A DNA stretch of 64,000 nt from Bacteroidota bacterium (GCA_023151185.1 JAKLJL010000001.1:186001-250000); one strand, 5' to 3'. Counted from the first letter of the stretch, positions 33,852 through 44,255 are shown. Translations and numbers: made by a program. The notes: generated by a model not told the origin, from the letters alone.

Positions 33852-36800
33852 ATGAGAAAATGGATCGGATACGCCGGAACCACAACCTTTCTTTTTTTAA
33901 TCAGCTTAAGTGGAACCGCTTTTGCTCAATCGGATGTCTTTCTTTCTGTTGCCGGAAAGAATGTAAAATCAGAAAACGGGGATAAAACTCACCGGTTTGA
34001 CTACTGGATCAGACCGAATTCAGATGCTTCTGATGCCTTTATCCAACTGTTTGATGCCGGAATTGCCGGTGCATCTGATCTTCTGGAAGACGGACCGAAT
34101 ACCCAAACTGAATTTGAATTATTCCCATTCGACGCCCTTTATGAACTGAACGGGACTGACCTTGTTCCCAGAGCCTCAGACAGTAAGCCTTCGGTAATAC
34201 TTTCTGCCGGTGCTGAAAGCAAATACTCAAACCGGTGGGTGAATTTTGCTCCGGTTAAAGGGCATGGAAACGGATACATCCTCAGGGTTAAAGCCGAAGC
34301 AGGCGATGACATCAATAATTTCAAGATCATTGTAACCGAAAAGGAAGGCCAGTTTACCCAAAGTTCCCGGTGGCAGGTTCTTTCAAGTGATTTATCAGTA
34401 ACTGTATTTAACCTGAACCAGCGGGATGAGATTCAGTTTCAACCTGCTTTTGATTCTGAATTTGAACCGCCGCAACTGGAACTGGTCGGCAGGGATGACT
34501 CCAAAATTTATATCAAAGACTACTTTGGCCAGGCTTTTGAAGTTGGGAAAGATCCTGTTAACTGGAATGCAGAGCAATTCGGGATTCAGAATCAATGGGG
34601 AATTACCATTACCGGAAGTGATGATCAGGCCAATACGTTGGGCATATATGGTATCGGGAAGCCGGTACTGTGGAACCTGAATTTTATTTCAACGGCCATT
34701 CTTTCCAAACCGAAAGTAAATATTGCAAGTCAGACCGTAGAAGACTGCTTTTCAATGTATTTTGCCCTTGAGGTCCCCCCCGACCAGCTATCCACGAAAA
34801 ACAAGGCAGCCTTTATCTATGGTGAAAACCAGTTTGTAGAAGGCGGATCAGCAACCATCAATTTCGGAAATCCCGGATCTTACCCGGTTAACGTCATTTT
34901 CCCCACACAAAAAGTTTACTTCCCGCAATACTGGACCTATTCCACCTCGGTAACCTTCAGAGAAAGACCCAATGCGGTAATCGTATCCGATAAGGATAAT
35001 GTAGCCCCATCCGAACCCATAAAATTTTCGGCCATTACCCCTCAGGGAAAGGCCAATGACGGTTTGCGGTACATGTGGTTTGTTAATGATCAGCTTAGAA
35101 AAACTGATGTCAAGTTTGATTTTTCGAGTATCATCCCAGGAGTTTATCAGGTTAAACTGGTCGTATCCGGCGAAAATACCAATTCCTCCTGTGCTTCTGA
35201 TACGGCATCCAAACAGATTATCGTGAACTCACAGCCGTACACCGAAATAACAGGAGTTGAAAAATTTGCCCAGCGGGAAGAAGTGAAATTCTCGGCAAAA
35301 AACGCAGAGGATCAGGACGGACAGCCTCTGACCTATTTATGGTCAGGGACCGGGATTGTGTCGAGTGATGCACAGCCCGAGGTTACCCTGAAACATGAGA
35401 AAAACGGTAACTTTGAAATCAGCCTGACGGTCAGCGATCCGATTAACGCCTCGAATTCACATTTTAAAGCTACGTTTAAATACAAGGTCAATGCACCGCC
35501 AACTCCGATTTTCGATCTGATCGAAATGGCAAGCACTGACCAGAAGATCGGGCTGAACTCAGAAAAAACCATTGACCCGGATAATAAATCACTGAAGGTT
35601 GACTGGCTGATTTCTGACGGGAGAACCCTTACGGGAAGTGTCAATACGGTGACGTTTCCGAAACCCGGCATTTATACTGTAACGCTTCGGGTTGATGATG
35701 GGGAAGGATGTTCCAATTCGGTTCAGACCCTGGAACGGACTCTGGTTGTAAACCATCCGCCGGTTCCTGTCATTCTCGCCAAGGCGAAGGATTTTTCGGC
35801 CACCCAGTTTTTCAATGCCGACAGTTCAAAGGATGCCGATCAGGGAATATTCACCTATACATGGGATTTTGGCGACGGGACCAAGGATATCGGTAACCGG
35901 GTTACCCACGTTTACCAGAAGCCCGGAACTTATCTGGTTTCCCTGACAGTGGATGACGGACAGAGAATGGCGAATTCCATTCAGACCAGCACCCATACTA
36001 TTCAGATCAATGACCTTCCGGTTGCGGTTATAACTGCGCCTGATAAACACGATCCGGCCAATAATCTGGAAGTCAGTGCCGAGAAATCGGTCGACTCTGA
36101 TGGTAAGATCACCTCTTATGAATGGCTGCTGAACGGAGCCGTATTTTCGAATGAAGCAAAAGCTTCCACCCCACTTTCGACCCCCGGTGATCATGTTCTG
36201 ACCCTGAAAGTAAAAGATGATTCCAATTTCGATCAGGCAGTTACGGTGGTGTCCAAGAAAGTCCATGTCAATGAATCTCCCCTTCCGAAGGTGACCTTCA
36301 GCCCGAAAGTGGCCGATCCGGAAACACCGGTTGAATTTGACGCCACCGGTTCGGTTGATCCGGATGGAAAAATCAAAAATTTCCGCTGGACGTTTTCTGA
36401 CGGGGTGGTGATGACCGGCGAGAAAGTCACCAAGAAATTTTCCAGGCCGGGGTATGAGAAGTTTTCACTTTCTGTTGATGATGGCGAAGGATTCAGCAAC
36501 TCGGTTATGCTGCTTCCTGATCAGGTTGTGCTCATCAATACTGCGCCCAAAATAGTTACTAAACGGATGATCAAGTCGAATGCACGCCGGGTACAGCTCG
36601 ATGCCTCTCCTAGTACCGATGCAGACGGACAGGAGTTAAAGTTTCTCTGGACCTTCCCTGATGGAGGAAAAAGTGAGAAACCGGCTGTACAATGGTATGC
36701 TCCTGAAGGTGGAACCTATAAATTGGCTATTCAGGTAGACGATCAGCAGAAAAGACCAAATTCAATCCAGTCGGATACGGTTCTGGTGACAGTCAACCGC

Positions 36801-38588
36801 CCGCCGGTGGCGATCATTGATTCTTTTCTGGTGGTGAAAGCCGGCCGGCAGATTCAGTTCGATGCATCGAAAAGTTATGACCCGGATGGAGATCCCGTCA
36901 AAGTAAAATGGAATTTCGGTACCGGAGTTTCAGCCGAAGGTTTACAGGCCCAAACCCTGTTTACCAAACCTGGATTTTATATGGTTACCGCTGAGCTGAC
37001 AGACGGATTTACCTCTCAGCCGGTCATTTCATCGGTTGCAGTTGAAGTTCAAAATTACCCGGTAGCCAGCATGGGGTTTTCGGATACAACTGCCTTTATC
37101 GGAAAAAGCTTTTTTTTTAACGGAACTGCTTCAGAATATCAGTCAGGGAAAATTACGTATTATGAATGGGATTTTGGGAACGGGGATAAAGCTTACGGGC
37201 CCAATGTGGCGTATGCCTTTAAAACAACCGGCAAATATGTTGTAACCCTGACGGTAAAAGGCGGTGATGCTGGAATTGAACAGCCTCTGAGCCAGATTTC
37301 CGGAACTGTAAAAGTTCTCGACGGTCCGGTTGCGGTTATCAAATGCCCCGACTGGGTCTCGCCGGATGAACCGGTCCGGATTGATGGGGCCCCCTCTTTA
37401 TCGCCGGTCACCATAACCAGCTTTCAGTGGAAAATTAAGAGCCTGACGGATTCTGTCCTGTATACCGGTCCGGTAGTCAACCATACTTTTACCCGCACCG
37501 GAAAGTATCTGGTAAGTCTTATGATCACCAACGGAGACCAGACCAATAATACCGCACATTCCGAAAAAGTAATTACGGTCAATGCCCGGCCGCAGCCAGC
37601 CTGGGTGGTTCCTGAGCAAATCGGTGAGGGTGATCCGCTGGTGCTCGATGCCCGGCAGTCTGTCGACCCGGATGGAATCATTACCTTGTTCGAATGGAAG
37701 CTGAACGGAAAAGTAATTGGTACAGATCCGTTTATTTTGGTTCCGTCTCCCCGTTTCGGGAAATACGACCTGGAACTTAAAGTGTACGACAATTCCACAA
37801 CGACCACGAAGACGGCAGTTTTAACCCAAAGCCTGGCCGTCAATGCTGCACCACTGCCTAAAATTGTGCTTCCGTTGCCGGTATATGAAAATGAACCTGT
37901 TGTGCTGAAGGCTGCAGATGTAAAAGACCGGGATGGTGATGACCTTAAAACCACCTGGAAACTGGATGGTTTAACCGTCACCGATCCTTCACTGAAACTG
38001 GCTCAGGGAACGTACAAACTTCTCCTGCTTCAGGATGACGGCCGGGGTCTTTCGAATTCTGCCGATAGTATTGAGCAACTGATTGTCGTAAAGCCTTCTC
38101 CTTACATAACAATCAAGGCACCGGAAATTGTGAGTCAGGGAACCATTCTTACCTCTGAACAATTTTTCCTTCCTGAGTTTGCCGGATTTCATTCAGCCGG
38201 AAAAGTTCAGTCTGTCTGGATTGCAGATACTCTTGGTCCCAGAACTATCCGGGTGGTTTGGAAACCCAGAAATGAGATCCTGAAACAGGAGAATTTCCCG
38301 GTTGAAGTGTGGGAAGCCCTGGCTTTTAAGTCAGCCGAAAATACCCGTCTCGAAGCAGAATGGAATCCTGCAAATCCCTATCTCATTCTGGATGCACCCG
38401 AAATCAACCGCCCGGAAGAAAAGAACGTCATTTATGAATGGTTTAACGGCGGGAAGTCGGTGGGTTACGGTCAGAGTATCAGTGTGAAAATCCAACAGGG
38501 CGAAAATCAGTTTACCCTGAGGGTTAAAGACAAGGATATTTATGGCGGGACTCCGGCAGAAACCATTTACACGGTGATTGCCAAATAA
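33852..38588 (+). CDS. Large secreted protein with about twelve PKD-type repeats
   Basis: A 1578-residue protein with a signal peptide (about 1-26, ending GTAFA). Residues 27 to about 370 form a unique N-terminal region. From about 375 to 1430 come some twelve Ig/PKD-like repeats of roughly 85-90 residues, many with the PKD pattern (WDFGDGT, HVYQKPGTYLVSLTV, YEWDFGNGD, KTTGKYVVTLTV, SVDPDGKI). The last 150 residues differ again. No enzymatic motif and no type IX sorting domain or C-terminal anchor are seen. PKD repeats usually act as spacers or adhesion modules outside the cell. It stands alone between its own promoter and a strong terminator. Confidence 0.88.
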   Translation: MRKWIGYAGTTTFLFLISLSGTAFAQSDVFLSVAGKNVKSENGDKTHRFDYWIRPNSDASDAFIQLFDAGIAGASDLLEDGPNTQTEFELFPFDALYELNGTDLVPRASDSKPSVILSAGAESKYSNRWVNFAPVKGHGNGYILRVKAEAGDDINNFKIIVTEKEGQFTQSSRWQVLSSDLSVTVFNLNQRDEIQFQPAFDSEFEPPQLELVGRDDSKIYIKDYFGQAFEVGKDPVNWNAEQFGIQNQWGITITGSDDQANTLGIYGIGKPVLWNLNFISTAILSKPKVNIASQTVEDCFSMYFALEVPPDQLSTKNKAAFIYGENQFVEGGSATINFGNPGSYPVNVIFPTQKVYFPQYWTYSTSVTFRERPNAVIVSDKDNVAPSEPIKFSAITPQGKANDGLRYMWFVNDQLRKTDVKFDFSSIIPGVYQVKLVVSGENTNSSCASDTASKQIIVNSQPYTEITGVEKFAQREEVKFSAKNAEDQDGQPLTYLWSGTGIVSSDAQPEVTLKHEKNGNFEISLTVSDPINASNSHFKATFKYKVNAPPTPIFDLIEMASTDQKIGLNSEKTIDPDNKSLKVDWLISDGRTLTGSVNTVTFPKPGIYTVTLRVDDGEGCSNSVQTLERTLVVNHPPVPVILAKAKDFSATQFFNADSSKDADQGIFTYTWDFGDGTKDIGNRVTHVYQKPGTYLVSLTVDDGQRMANSIQTSTHTIQINDLPVAVITAPDKHDPANNLEVSAEKSVDSDGKITSYEWLLNGAVFSNEAKASTPLSTPGDHVLTLKVKDDSNFDQAVTVVSKKVHVNESPLPKVTFSPKVADPETPVEFDATGSVDPDGKIKNFRWTFSDGVVMTGEKVTKKFSRPGYEKFSLSVDDGEGFSNSVMLLPDQVVLINTAPKIVTKRMIKSNARRVQLDASPSTDADGQELKFLWTFPDGGKSEKPAVQWYAPEGGTYKLAIQVDDQQKRPNSIQSDTVLVTVNRPPVAIIDSFLVVKAGRQIQFDASKSYDPDGDPVKVKWNFGTGVSAEGLQAQTLFTKPGFYMVTAELTDGFTSQPVISSVAVEVQNYPVASMGFSDTTAFIGKSFFFNGTASEYQSGKITYYEWDFGNGDKAYGPNVAYAFKTTGKYVVTLTVKGGDAGIEQPLSQISGTVKVLDGPVAVIKCPDWVSPDEPVRIDGAPSLSPVTITSFQWKIKSLTDSVLYTGPVVNHTFTRTGKYLVSLMITNGDQTNNTAHSEKVITVNARPQPAWVVPEQIGEGDPLVLDARQSVDPDGIITLFEWKLNGKVIGTDPFILVPSPRFGKYDLELKVYDNSTTTTKTAVLTQSLAVNAAPLPKIVLPLPVYENEPVVLKAADVKDRDGDDLKTTWKLDGLTVTDPSLKLAQGTYKLLLLQDDGRGLSNSADSIEQLIVVKPSPYITIKAPEIVSQGTILTSEQFFLPEFAGFHSAGKVQSVWIADTLGPRTIRVVWKPRNEILKQENFPVEVWEALAFKSAENTRLEAEWNPANPYLILDAPEINRPEEKNVIYEWFNGGKSVGYGQSISVKIQQGENQFTLRVKDKDIYGGTPAETIYTVIAK

Positions 38589-38620
38589 AAACAATCCGCA
38601 ATCTCAGGCTTTTGAAGTGA

Positions 38621-38657
38621 AAAGGCATCCGGAAAAATTCCGGATGCCTTTTTTTTT
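38621..38657. terminator. Bidirectional terminator
   Basis: AAAGGCATCCGGAA and TTCCGGATGCCTTT pair over 14 bp with a three-base loop; T run on the plus strand, A run on the other side. It ends the PKD gene and lies at the stop codon of the convergent acyl-CoA ligase gene. Confidence 0.88.
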
Positions 38658-40332
38658 AGGTATACAGATACCGTTTTATTTTCTGGGTTGGAGTTTTTTC
38701 GAAAGGTTCGGTCTGTTCGATGATTTTTGAAAGTCTGGCGAACCGGCTCACCTTGTTATTTGTGTCGGTTTTAACCGATTCGAGAAAATCCAGGATGATC
38801 CGCCGGCTTTCCTGTTCAGATCGGTTCGGGTGCTTTCTAAGTTCTTCATCAATCACCTCATAATTCAGATAAACCCGGGCAGAAAGCTGGCCGGCCTCTT
38901 CATAGACCAGAGACTCCAGAATCCACTCAAATTCATTCAGAACAGCTTCAATTTCTTCCGGATAAATATTCTCACCGCTGGGACCGAGAATCATGTTTTT
39001 AAGCCGGCCTTTGATATACAGATATCCGTCTTTGTCAAAAACACCCAGATCTCCCGACTTAAACCAGCCGTCGGCGGTCATCACCTCAGCCGTTTTCTGC
39101 GGATCCCGGTAATATCCCTTCATCACATTTGGTGCCTTAATCCAGATTTCTCCTTCGCCGGTTACCGGGTGCGGATTCGAAATCCGGATTTGCATCCCAT
39201 TCAGTGGTTTCCCGGTTGATTTGTACCGGGTTCCGGCAGGATCGGTACCGGCAACAAGCGGGGCAGTTTCAGTGAGCCCATACCCGATGGCATAGGGGAA
39301 CCGGGCTTCTCTGAGAAAAAGTTCCACGTCTGAAGCCAGTCCGGCGCCGCCGATGCAAAACATTTTCAGGTGTCCGCCAAAAGTTTCCAGAAGCTTTTTT
39401 CCGGCGGCTTTGTTCAGCAGTTTCCTGACCGGTGCAAACGGATATAGCCTCCGGATGAGGAAATTCCCGGTCAGTTTCGGCAGAATTCTGAGCTTGTACA
39501 TTTTTTCTATGACCAGCGGGACCGAAAGCATCACCGTGGGTTTAACTTTTGCCATAGCCGGGACCAGAACGGCAGCCGTCGGCGGTTTGTCCAGATAGTA
39601 AATACAGGCGCCATGAGCCACCGGCGACAGAAATCCCAGTGTGCATTCATAAGTATGGGCCAGGGGCAGAATGGAGAGAAACCGGTCTCCGGGCACAATG
39701 GAAACCAGTTCCAGCGTCTTAAGAACGTCAAAAACCAGATTTTCATGACTCAGCATCACCCCTTTTGAGTGGCCTGTCGTTCCTGATGTGTAGATGATTA
39801 CTGCAAGGTCATCCGGGTCGACTTCCGAACGGGTTTTTCCCATCCATTTCATGGCCTTTTCCTTCAGGTGAGACAGTTTGGTTTCGCCCGAATGGATAAA
39901 TCCTTCCATAAAACTGCCGGCAGGTTTTACTTTAAAGGAATCCATAAAAATCTGAACAACACCGGTCAGATCTTCGATTTTTCCGGCCAGCTTGTTGGAT
40001 ACGAAAACCAATTTGGATTCTGAGTGACGGATAATGTGCCCGATTGCACTGGCATGAAAGTCTGGCAGTATTGGAACGGCAACAGCCCCCATTGTGGTAA
40101 CCGCCAGATAGGTAACCCCCCAGTTGATCTGGTTTTCACCCAGAATGGCGACCCGGTCCCCTTTGATAATCCCATGGTGCCTGAGCAGGGTTTTTACTTC
40201 CTGGATCCGGTACCTGAGATCCTGGTAGGTCAAAAACTTGCCCTCGGTGTCTCCGAACACCGGCCGTGAGGAAAACTGGGAAAGAGATCTTTCGAGCAGT
40301 TCAGTTAAAGTCAGCGATTTGAGAGGCGTCAT
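38656..40332 (-). CDS. AMP-forming acyl-CoA ligase
   Basis: About 558 residues of the ANL superfamily (acyl-CoA synthetases). The phosphate loop is IIYTSGTTGHSKGVMLSH, followed by LPLAHTYE, the adenine motif IGYGLTETAPLV, WFKSGDLGVFDKDGYLYIKGR and a C-terminal NIYPEEIEAVL. Probably activates fatty or aryl acids for breakdown or lipid synthesis; the chain length is unknown. The start was put at MTPLKSLTLTELL, since the 13 codons before it would be an odd hydrophobic stretch; a GGA lies upstream. A second ligase of this kind is encoded at 42343. Confidence 0.92.
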   Translation of the reverse strand: MTPLKSLTLTELLERSLSQFSSRPVFGDTEGKFLTYQDLRYRIQEVKTLLRHHGIIKGDRVAILGENQINWGVTYLAVTTMGAVAVPILPDFHASAIGHIIRHSESKLVFVSNKLAGKIEDLTGVVQIFMDSFKVKPAGSFMEGFIHSGETKLSHLKEKAMKWMGKTRSEVDPDDLAVIIYTSGTTGHSKGVMLSHENLVFDVLKTLELVSIVPGDRFLSILPLAHTYECTLGFLSPVAHGACIYYLDKPPTAAVLVPAMAKVKPTVMLSVPLVIEKMYKLRILPKLTGNFLIRRLYPFAPVRKLLNKAAGKKLLETFGGHLKMFCIGGAGLASDVELFLREARFPYAIGYGLTETAPLVAGTDPAGTRYKSTGKPLNGMQIRISNPHPVTGEGEIWIKAPNVMKGYYRDPQKTAEVMTADGWFKSGDLGVFDKDGYLYIKGRLKNMILGPSGENIYPEEIEAVLNEFEWILESLVYEEAGQLSARVYLNYEVIDEELRKHPNRSEQESRRIILDFLESVKTDTNNKVSRFARLSKIIEQTEPFEKTPTQKIKRYLYT

Positions 40333-40481
40333 TTCGCATCCGTAAAAAAGTAAAAACACAAGTATAACCATTCCGGTTTGTAAAGGGAATGTAAAACTGA
40401 GAAACAGCGGGTTTTTTTACTTGTATTTTAATGTTTGAAAACCAGCGTGCCCCGTCTATCTTTGTACTTCTTTTATCCGAA

Positions 40482-41711
40482 ATGAACAGAAAACCATCCC
40501 TGATTGCCATTTTCCTGACCATTTTCATTGATCTGATCGGGTTTGGTATTGTCATCCCCCTGCTTCCGTTTTATGCCCTTGATTACCAGGCTTCTGCCCT
40601 GGAAGTGACCCTGCTGTCGACCGTGTTTTCTCTGATGCAATTCATTTTTGCTCCCTTCTGGGGAAGCCTGTCCGACAGGTTCGGCCGGCGGCCCATTCTC
40701 CTGTTCTCCATTGTCGGAAATTTGGTTTCCTATACCGTTTTTGCATTTGCAGGCAGTTTATGGGTTCTGTTTCTGTCACGGATTATGGCCGGGACGTTCA
40801 GTGCCAATTTTGGTGCTGCCCAGGCATATATTGCCGATATTACCACCCAGGAAAACCGGTCGAAGGGAATGGGCCTGGTCGGGGCTGCATTCGGACTGGG
40901 GTTTATCTTCGGTCCGGCTATCGGCGGTATTCTTTCTCCGTACGGGTTTGAAGTCCCCGGTCTGGCAGCCGTTGGGCTTTGTTTGGTTAATTTATTTTTC
41001 GCCTGGTTCTTCCTTCCCGAAAGTTATCCGAAAGAAGCCAGAGAAAAAGCTCCACGGCAAAAAACAGCCAAACCGGGTCCGCTGACATTATTCCGGAATG
41101 TTCTGATACTGAAAACGGACAGAAAACATACCTTTACCCTGATCATGTTCTTTTTTCTGACAGTTCTGGCACATGCCGTTTATGAGTCAACTTTCGCTTT
41201 GCTCATGGCAACCCAGATGAAATTTGATGCCCGGCAGGTTGGGTATCTGTTTACCCTGGTCGGGGTTACAACGGCAGTAATTCAAGGCGGACTGATCGGG
41301 AAGCTGACTCAGTATTTCGGCAGCCGGAAGTTAATTGTAACCGGCCTTCTACTGGCCTCGGCAGCTTTGCTTATTCTCCCGCTGAACACGGCTGGCTCTC
41401 TCTCTCTTCTAATTGCAGTAACGGTTCTTTATGCACTGGGGCTTGCACTATTTTCACCAAGTGCCAATGCCCTCATTTCAACCTCTGCCGGAGAGCATGA
41501 ACAGGGAAAGGTCATGGGAATTTCGCAGGGCTTTGCCAGTCTGGGCCGGATCATCGGGCCAATCTGGGGTGGACTTGCATTCGGAACTCTGGGACCTGCT
41601 GCACCGTTTCATTCCTCAGCAGCCTTAATGATCCTTTCACTTGCCCTGACCTGGTGGTATTTTTCAAAGGAACCGGCTCAGGTGCATCACCCGAAAAAGG
41701 AGTCAGCATGA
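40482..41711 (+). CDS. Major facilitator superfamily efflux transporter (TetA-like)
   Basis: About 409 residues with 12 membrane helices. The MFS motif between helices 2 and 3 is clear (GSLSDRFGRRPILL), with DLIGFGIVIPLLPFY in helix 1 and AGTFSANFGAAQAYIADIT, features of the drug:H+ antiporter-1 group that includes TetA. The substrate is unknown, and TetA-like similarity alone does not mean tetracycline resistance. The start was set at MNRKPSL; 17 further codons are open upstream. The stop overlaps the ATG of the adenosyltransferase gene by four bases. Confidence 0.92.
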   Translation: MNRKPSLIAIFLTIFIDLIGFGIVIPLLPFYALDYQASALEVTLLSTVFSLMQFIFAPFWGSLSDRFGRRPILLFSIVGNLVSYTVFAFAGSLWVLFLSRIMAGTFSANFGAAQAYIADITTQENRSKGMGLVGAAFGLGFIFGPAIGGILSPYGFEVPGLAAVGLCLVNLFFAWFFLPESYPKEAREKAPRQKTAKPGPLTLFRNVLILKTDRKHTFTLIMFFFLTVLAHAVYESTFALLMATQMKFDARQVGYLFTLVGVTTAVIQGGLIGKLTQYFGSRKLIVTGLLLASAALLILPLNTAGSLSLLIAVTVLYALGLALFSPSANALISTSAGEHEQGKVMGISQGFASLGRIIGPIWGGLAFGTLGPAAPFHSSAALMILSLALTWWYFSKEPAQVHHPKKESA

Positions 41712-42262
41712 AACTGTATACAAAAACCGGCGATGCCGGAGAAACCAGTTTATTTGGTGGGGAGCGGGTCAGCAAAGCCTCTCTCCGTGTGGATGCCTAC
41801 GGGACGGTTGATGAATTGAACTCAGTTCTGGGAGTCGTCAGGCTGGCTACCCGGGAACTCTTACCGGAAGATGAACTTTTAAAACAGATCCAGAATGATC
41901 TTTTTATTCTCGGGGCGGATCTGGCAACTCCTGCAGCGCAAAAACCCGGTCCTGATGTACCCAGAATTTCTTCCTCCCATTTTGCCCTTCTCGAAAAGAA
42001 AATAGATTTCTACCAGGAAAATTGCCCGCCGTTCAGGTTTTTCGTCCTCCCTGGCGGCTCGGTCCCTTCTGCCCATCTGCATGTGGCCCGTACCGTTTGC
42101 CGGCGGGCTGAACGTCTGGTGGTTGCCCTTGCAGGTTCATCTCCCGATTTTGACCAGATTATCATTTATCTGAACCGGCTTTCGGATCTGCTTTTTATCC
42201 TGGCACGATATCTGAACCTTCAGGCCGGTATTCCGGAAACTGAATGGAAAGTTCAGGGTTGA
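41708..42262 (+). CDS. Cob(I)alamin adenosyltransferase, PduO type
   Basis: A 184-residue enzyme that makes adenosylcobalamin from ATP and reduced cobalamin. Family blocks: KLYTKTGDAGETSLFGGERVSK (N-terminal ATP loop, given in part), VDELNSVLGVVR, the helix with FVLPGGS and the segment ARTVCRRAERLVVAL, then YLNRLSDLLFILARYLN. Preceded by AAGGAG and overlapping the MFS gene. Adenosylcobalamin would serve methylmalonyl-CoA mutase, which handles propionyl-CoA from odd-chain fatty acids; its position just before a fatty-acid ligase fits this, but no mutase gene is in the window. Confidence 0.95.
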   Translation: MKLYTKTGDAGETSLFGGERVSKASLRVDAYGTVDELNSVLGVVRLATRELLPEDELLKQIQNDLFILGADLATPAAQKPGPDVPRISSSHFALLEKKIDFYQENCPPFRFFVLPGGSVPSAHLHVARTVCRRAERLVVALAGSSPDFDQIIIYLNRLSDLLFILARYLNLQAGIPETEWKVQG

Positions 42263-42342
42263 TTTTTACCCGGTAAACATGCATATTCCTGCACTGGTTT
42301 TCTTATCGCAATCACTTCACATCGCCGAAATTCGAGGAAATT

Positions 42343-44130
42343 ATGAGCTCACAGCCAACCCGTCTGTTCGAACTGCTCGAACACTCCCGTGATCTTTACG
42401 GAAGAAAGGATGCACTGGTCAATAAGGTAAACGGCCGGTGGATCCGGTATTCTGCCGAAGAAAGTGTACTCCTGGCCGAACAGTTTGCTCTGGGTTTATA
42501 TGATCTGGGAATCAGGAAAGGGGACATGGTCGGGATTGTTTCTGAGAACCGTCCGGAGTGGAATTTTATCGATATGGGGTGTCTGTCTCTTGGCGTTGTT
42601 CTGGTTCCGCTTTATCCGACTTCGGCTCTCGATCAGGCTGAATATATTCTGAATGATGCCGGAGTCAAACTCTTTTTCGTCAGTACAGAAGAACTGAATG
42701 ACCGGTTTAAATCTATTTACCCGAATGTAAAATCCTGTACAAAGGTATTTACCATCAATAATGTTGAAGGGATGCCGTTCTGGAAAGATGTTCTGCATGC
42801 CGGTGAAAAACTGATGACAGAAAAGCCCGGACTGATCGGCGACTTGAAAGCGGCCGTTTCACCGGATGACCTTGCAACTCTCATCTATACCTCGGGTACC
42901 ACCGGCGAACCGAAAGGGGTTATGCTGACCCATGCCAATATCGTCAGCAATGTTGTGGCCTGTACACAGGTTCTGGATATTACCCCCGGGAAAGATAAAG
43001 TTCTTTCCTTTCTTCCGCTGTGTCACTCCTTTGAACGGATGGTGAACTATTTCTACCAATACAGCGGTCTCGGTATTTATTATGCCGAATCAATGGAAAC
43101 CATTGCCGATAACCTGAAGGAAGTTCAGCCCAACCTGTTTACCACTGTTCCCCGCCTCCTTGAAAAAGTCTACGACAAAATCGTGGGAAAAGGGGCTGCA
43201 CTGAAGGGAATTAAACGTCAGCTTTTCTTCTGGGCATTAAACCTTGCAAAAGCCTACAATCCCGAAAAAAATCAGGGAATCTGGTACAATTTCCAGCTTG
43301 CTCTGGCAAACAAGCTCATTTTTTCGAAATGGCGGGAAGCTCTTGGCGGTAATCTGAGCTACATTGTAGCCGGTGGTGCCGCCCTGTCACCCAAACTCGC
43401 CACTGTTTTTACTGCCGGCCGCATTTTAATCCTGCAGGGCTACGGACTTACAGAAACATCGCCGGTAATTTCAGTTAACAAGGTCAACCGGAACCGGATC
43501 GGTTCCATCGGGCCGGTAATCCCGAATGTTCAGGTAAAAATCGGCGAGGACGGAGAAATTCTGGCAACCGGACCGAATATTATGCGGGGCTATTACAATA
43601 AGCCCGAAGCAACCGCAGAAGTCATCCGGGACGGTTGGTTCCACACCGGTGACATTGGTCATCTGGATGCTGACGGATTCCTCTACATCACTGACCGGAA
43701 AAAGGAGATTTTTAAAACTTCAGGCGGTAAGTACATTGCTCCGCAGCCGATCGAGAATGAACTGAAGTCTTCCCGGTTTATCGAACAGGCCATGGTAATC
43801 GGTGAAGGTCATAAATTCCCGGCAGCCTTTATTGTGCCGTCCTTCCTCCAGCTAACCGACCATTTCCGCCGGAAGCACACCAAACTGCTGGATAACTACG
43901 AAATGATCCATAACCCCGAAGTGATTGACCTCCTTGAAAAGGAAGTTGCCCGTGTTAATGAACGCCTGAGCCAAACAGATAAAATCAAAAAATTCAGACT
44001 GCTCCATCACGAATGGACGATCGACAGCGGGGAATTGACTCCAACTCTGAAACCCCGCAGAAAAGTCATCCTCCAAAAATATGCAACGCTGGCTGATGAC
44101 ATTTATGCCAATGAGGATCTGGAAATCTGA
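42343..44130 (+). CDS. Long-chain acyl-CoA synthetase
   Basis: A 595-residue ANL-superfamily enzyme similar to the FadD15/ACSL group. The phosphate loop is LIYTSGTTGEPKGVMLTH, with SFLPLCHSFER, the adenine motif LQGYGLTETSPVIS, WFHTGDIGHLDADGFLYITDRKKEIFKTSGGKYIAP and the C-terminal ending TPTLKPRRKVI typical of long-chain enzymes. It activates long-chain fatty acids to CoA esters before beta-oxidation. GAGG ribosome-binding site. Two hairpins follow and separate it from the beta-oxidation operon downstream. Confidence 0.94.
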   Translation: MSSQPTRLFELLEHSRDLYGRKDALVNKVNGRWIRYSAEESVLLAEQFALGLYDLGIRKGDMVGIVSENRPEWNFIDMGCLSLGVVLVPLYPTSALDQAEYILNDAGVKLFFVSTEELNDRFKSIYPNVKSCTKVFTINNVEGMPFWKDVLHAGEKLMTEKPGLIGDLKAAVSPDDLATLIYTSGTTGEPKGVMLTHANIVSNVVACTQVLDITPGKDKVLSFLPLCHSFERMVNYFYQYSGLGIYYAESMETIADNLKEVQPNLFTTVPRLLEKVYDKIVGKGAALKGIKRQLFFWALNLAKAYNPEKNQGIWYNFQLALANKLIFSKWREALGGNLSYIVAGGAALSPKLATVFTAGRILILQGYGLTETSPVISVNKVNRNRIGSIGPVIPNVQVKIGEDGEILATGPNIMRGYYNKPEATAEVIRDGWFHTGDIGHLDADGFLYITDRKKEIFKTSGGKYIAPQPIENELKSSRFIEQAMVIGEGHKFPAAFIVPSFLQLTDHFRRKHTKLLDNYEMIHNPEVIDLLEKEVARVNERLSQTDKIKKFRLLHHEWTIDSGELTPTLKPRRKVILQKYATLADDIYANEDLEI

Positions 44131-44139
44131 CCGGTTGCT

Positions 44140-44169
44140 GTTCCGGCCGGTAGCAGCACCGGCCGGAAC
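44140..44169 (+). terminator. Perfect 12-bp hairpin after the acyl-CoA synthetase gene
   Basis: GTTCCGGCCGGT and ACCGGCCGGAAC with a six-base loop. No long T run follows directly. Confidence 0.55.
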
Positions 44170-44255
44170 AAACCTCTTGCTTTTCATAGTCCCGGCAGGT
44201 TACCTTTATAAAAAGTTTTTCAGTCGCAATCAGGTTCTCAGATTCAATTTTACAG

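Noticed and set aside
33852-38588. Type IX secretion cargo
   Set aside because: PorV/PorQ-like genes are in the window, but the last 80 residues of the PKD protein do not look like a type A or B sorting domain.
40482-41711. Tetracycline-resistance gene
   Set aside because: TetA-like motifs are shared by many drug:H+ antiporters, and there is no TetR gene or operator next to it.
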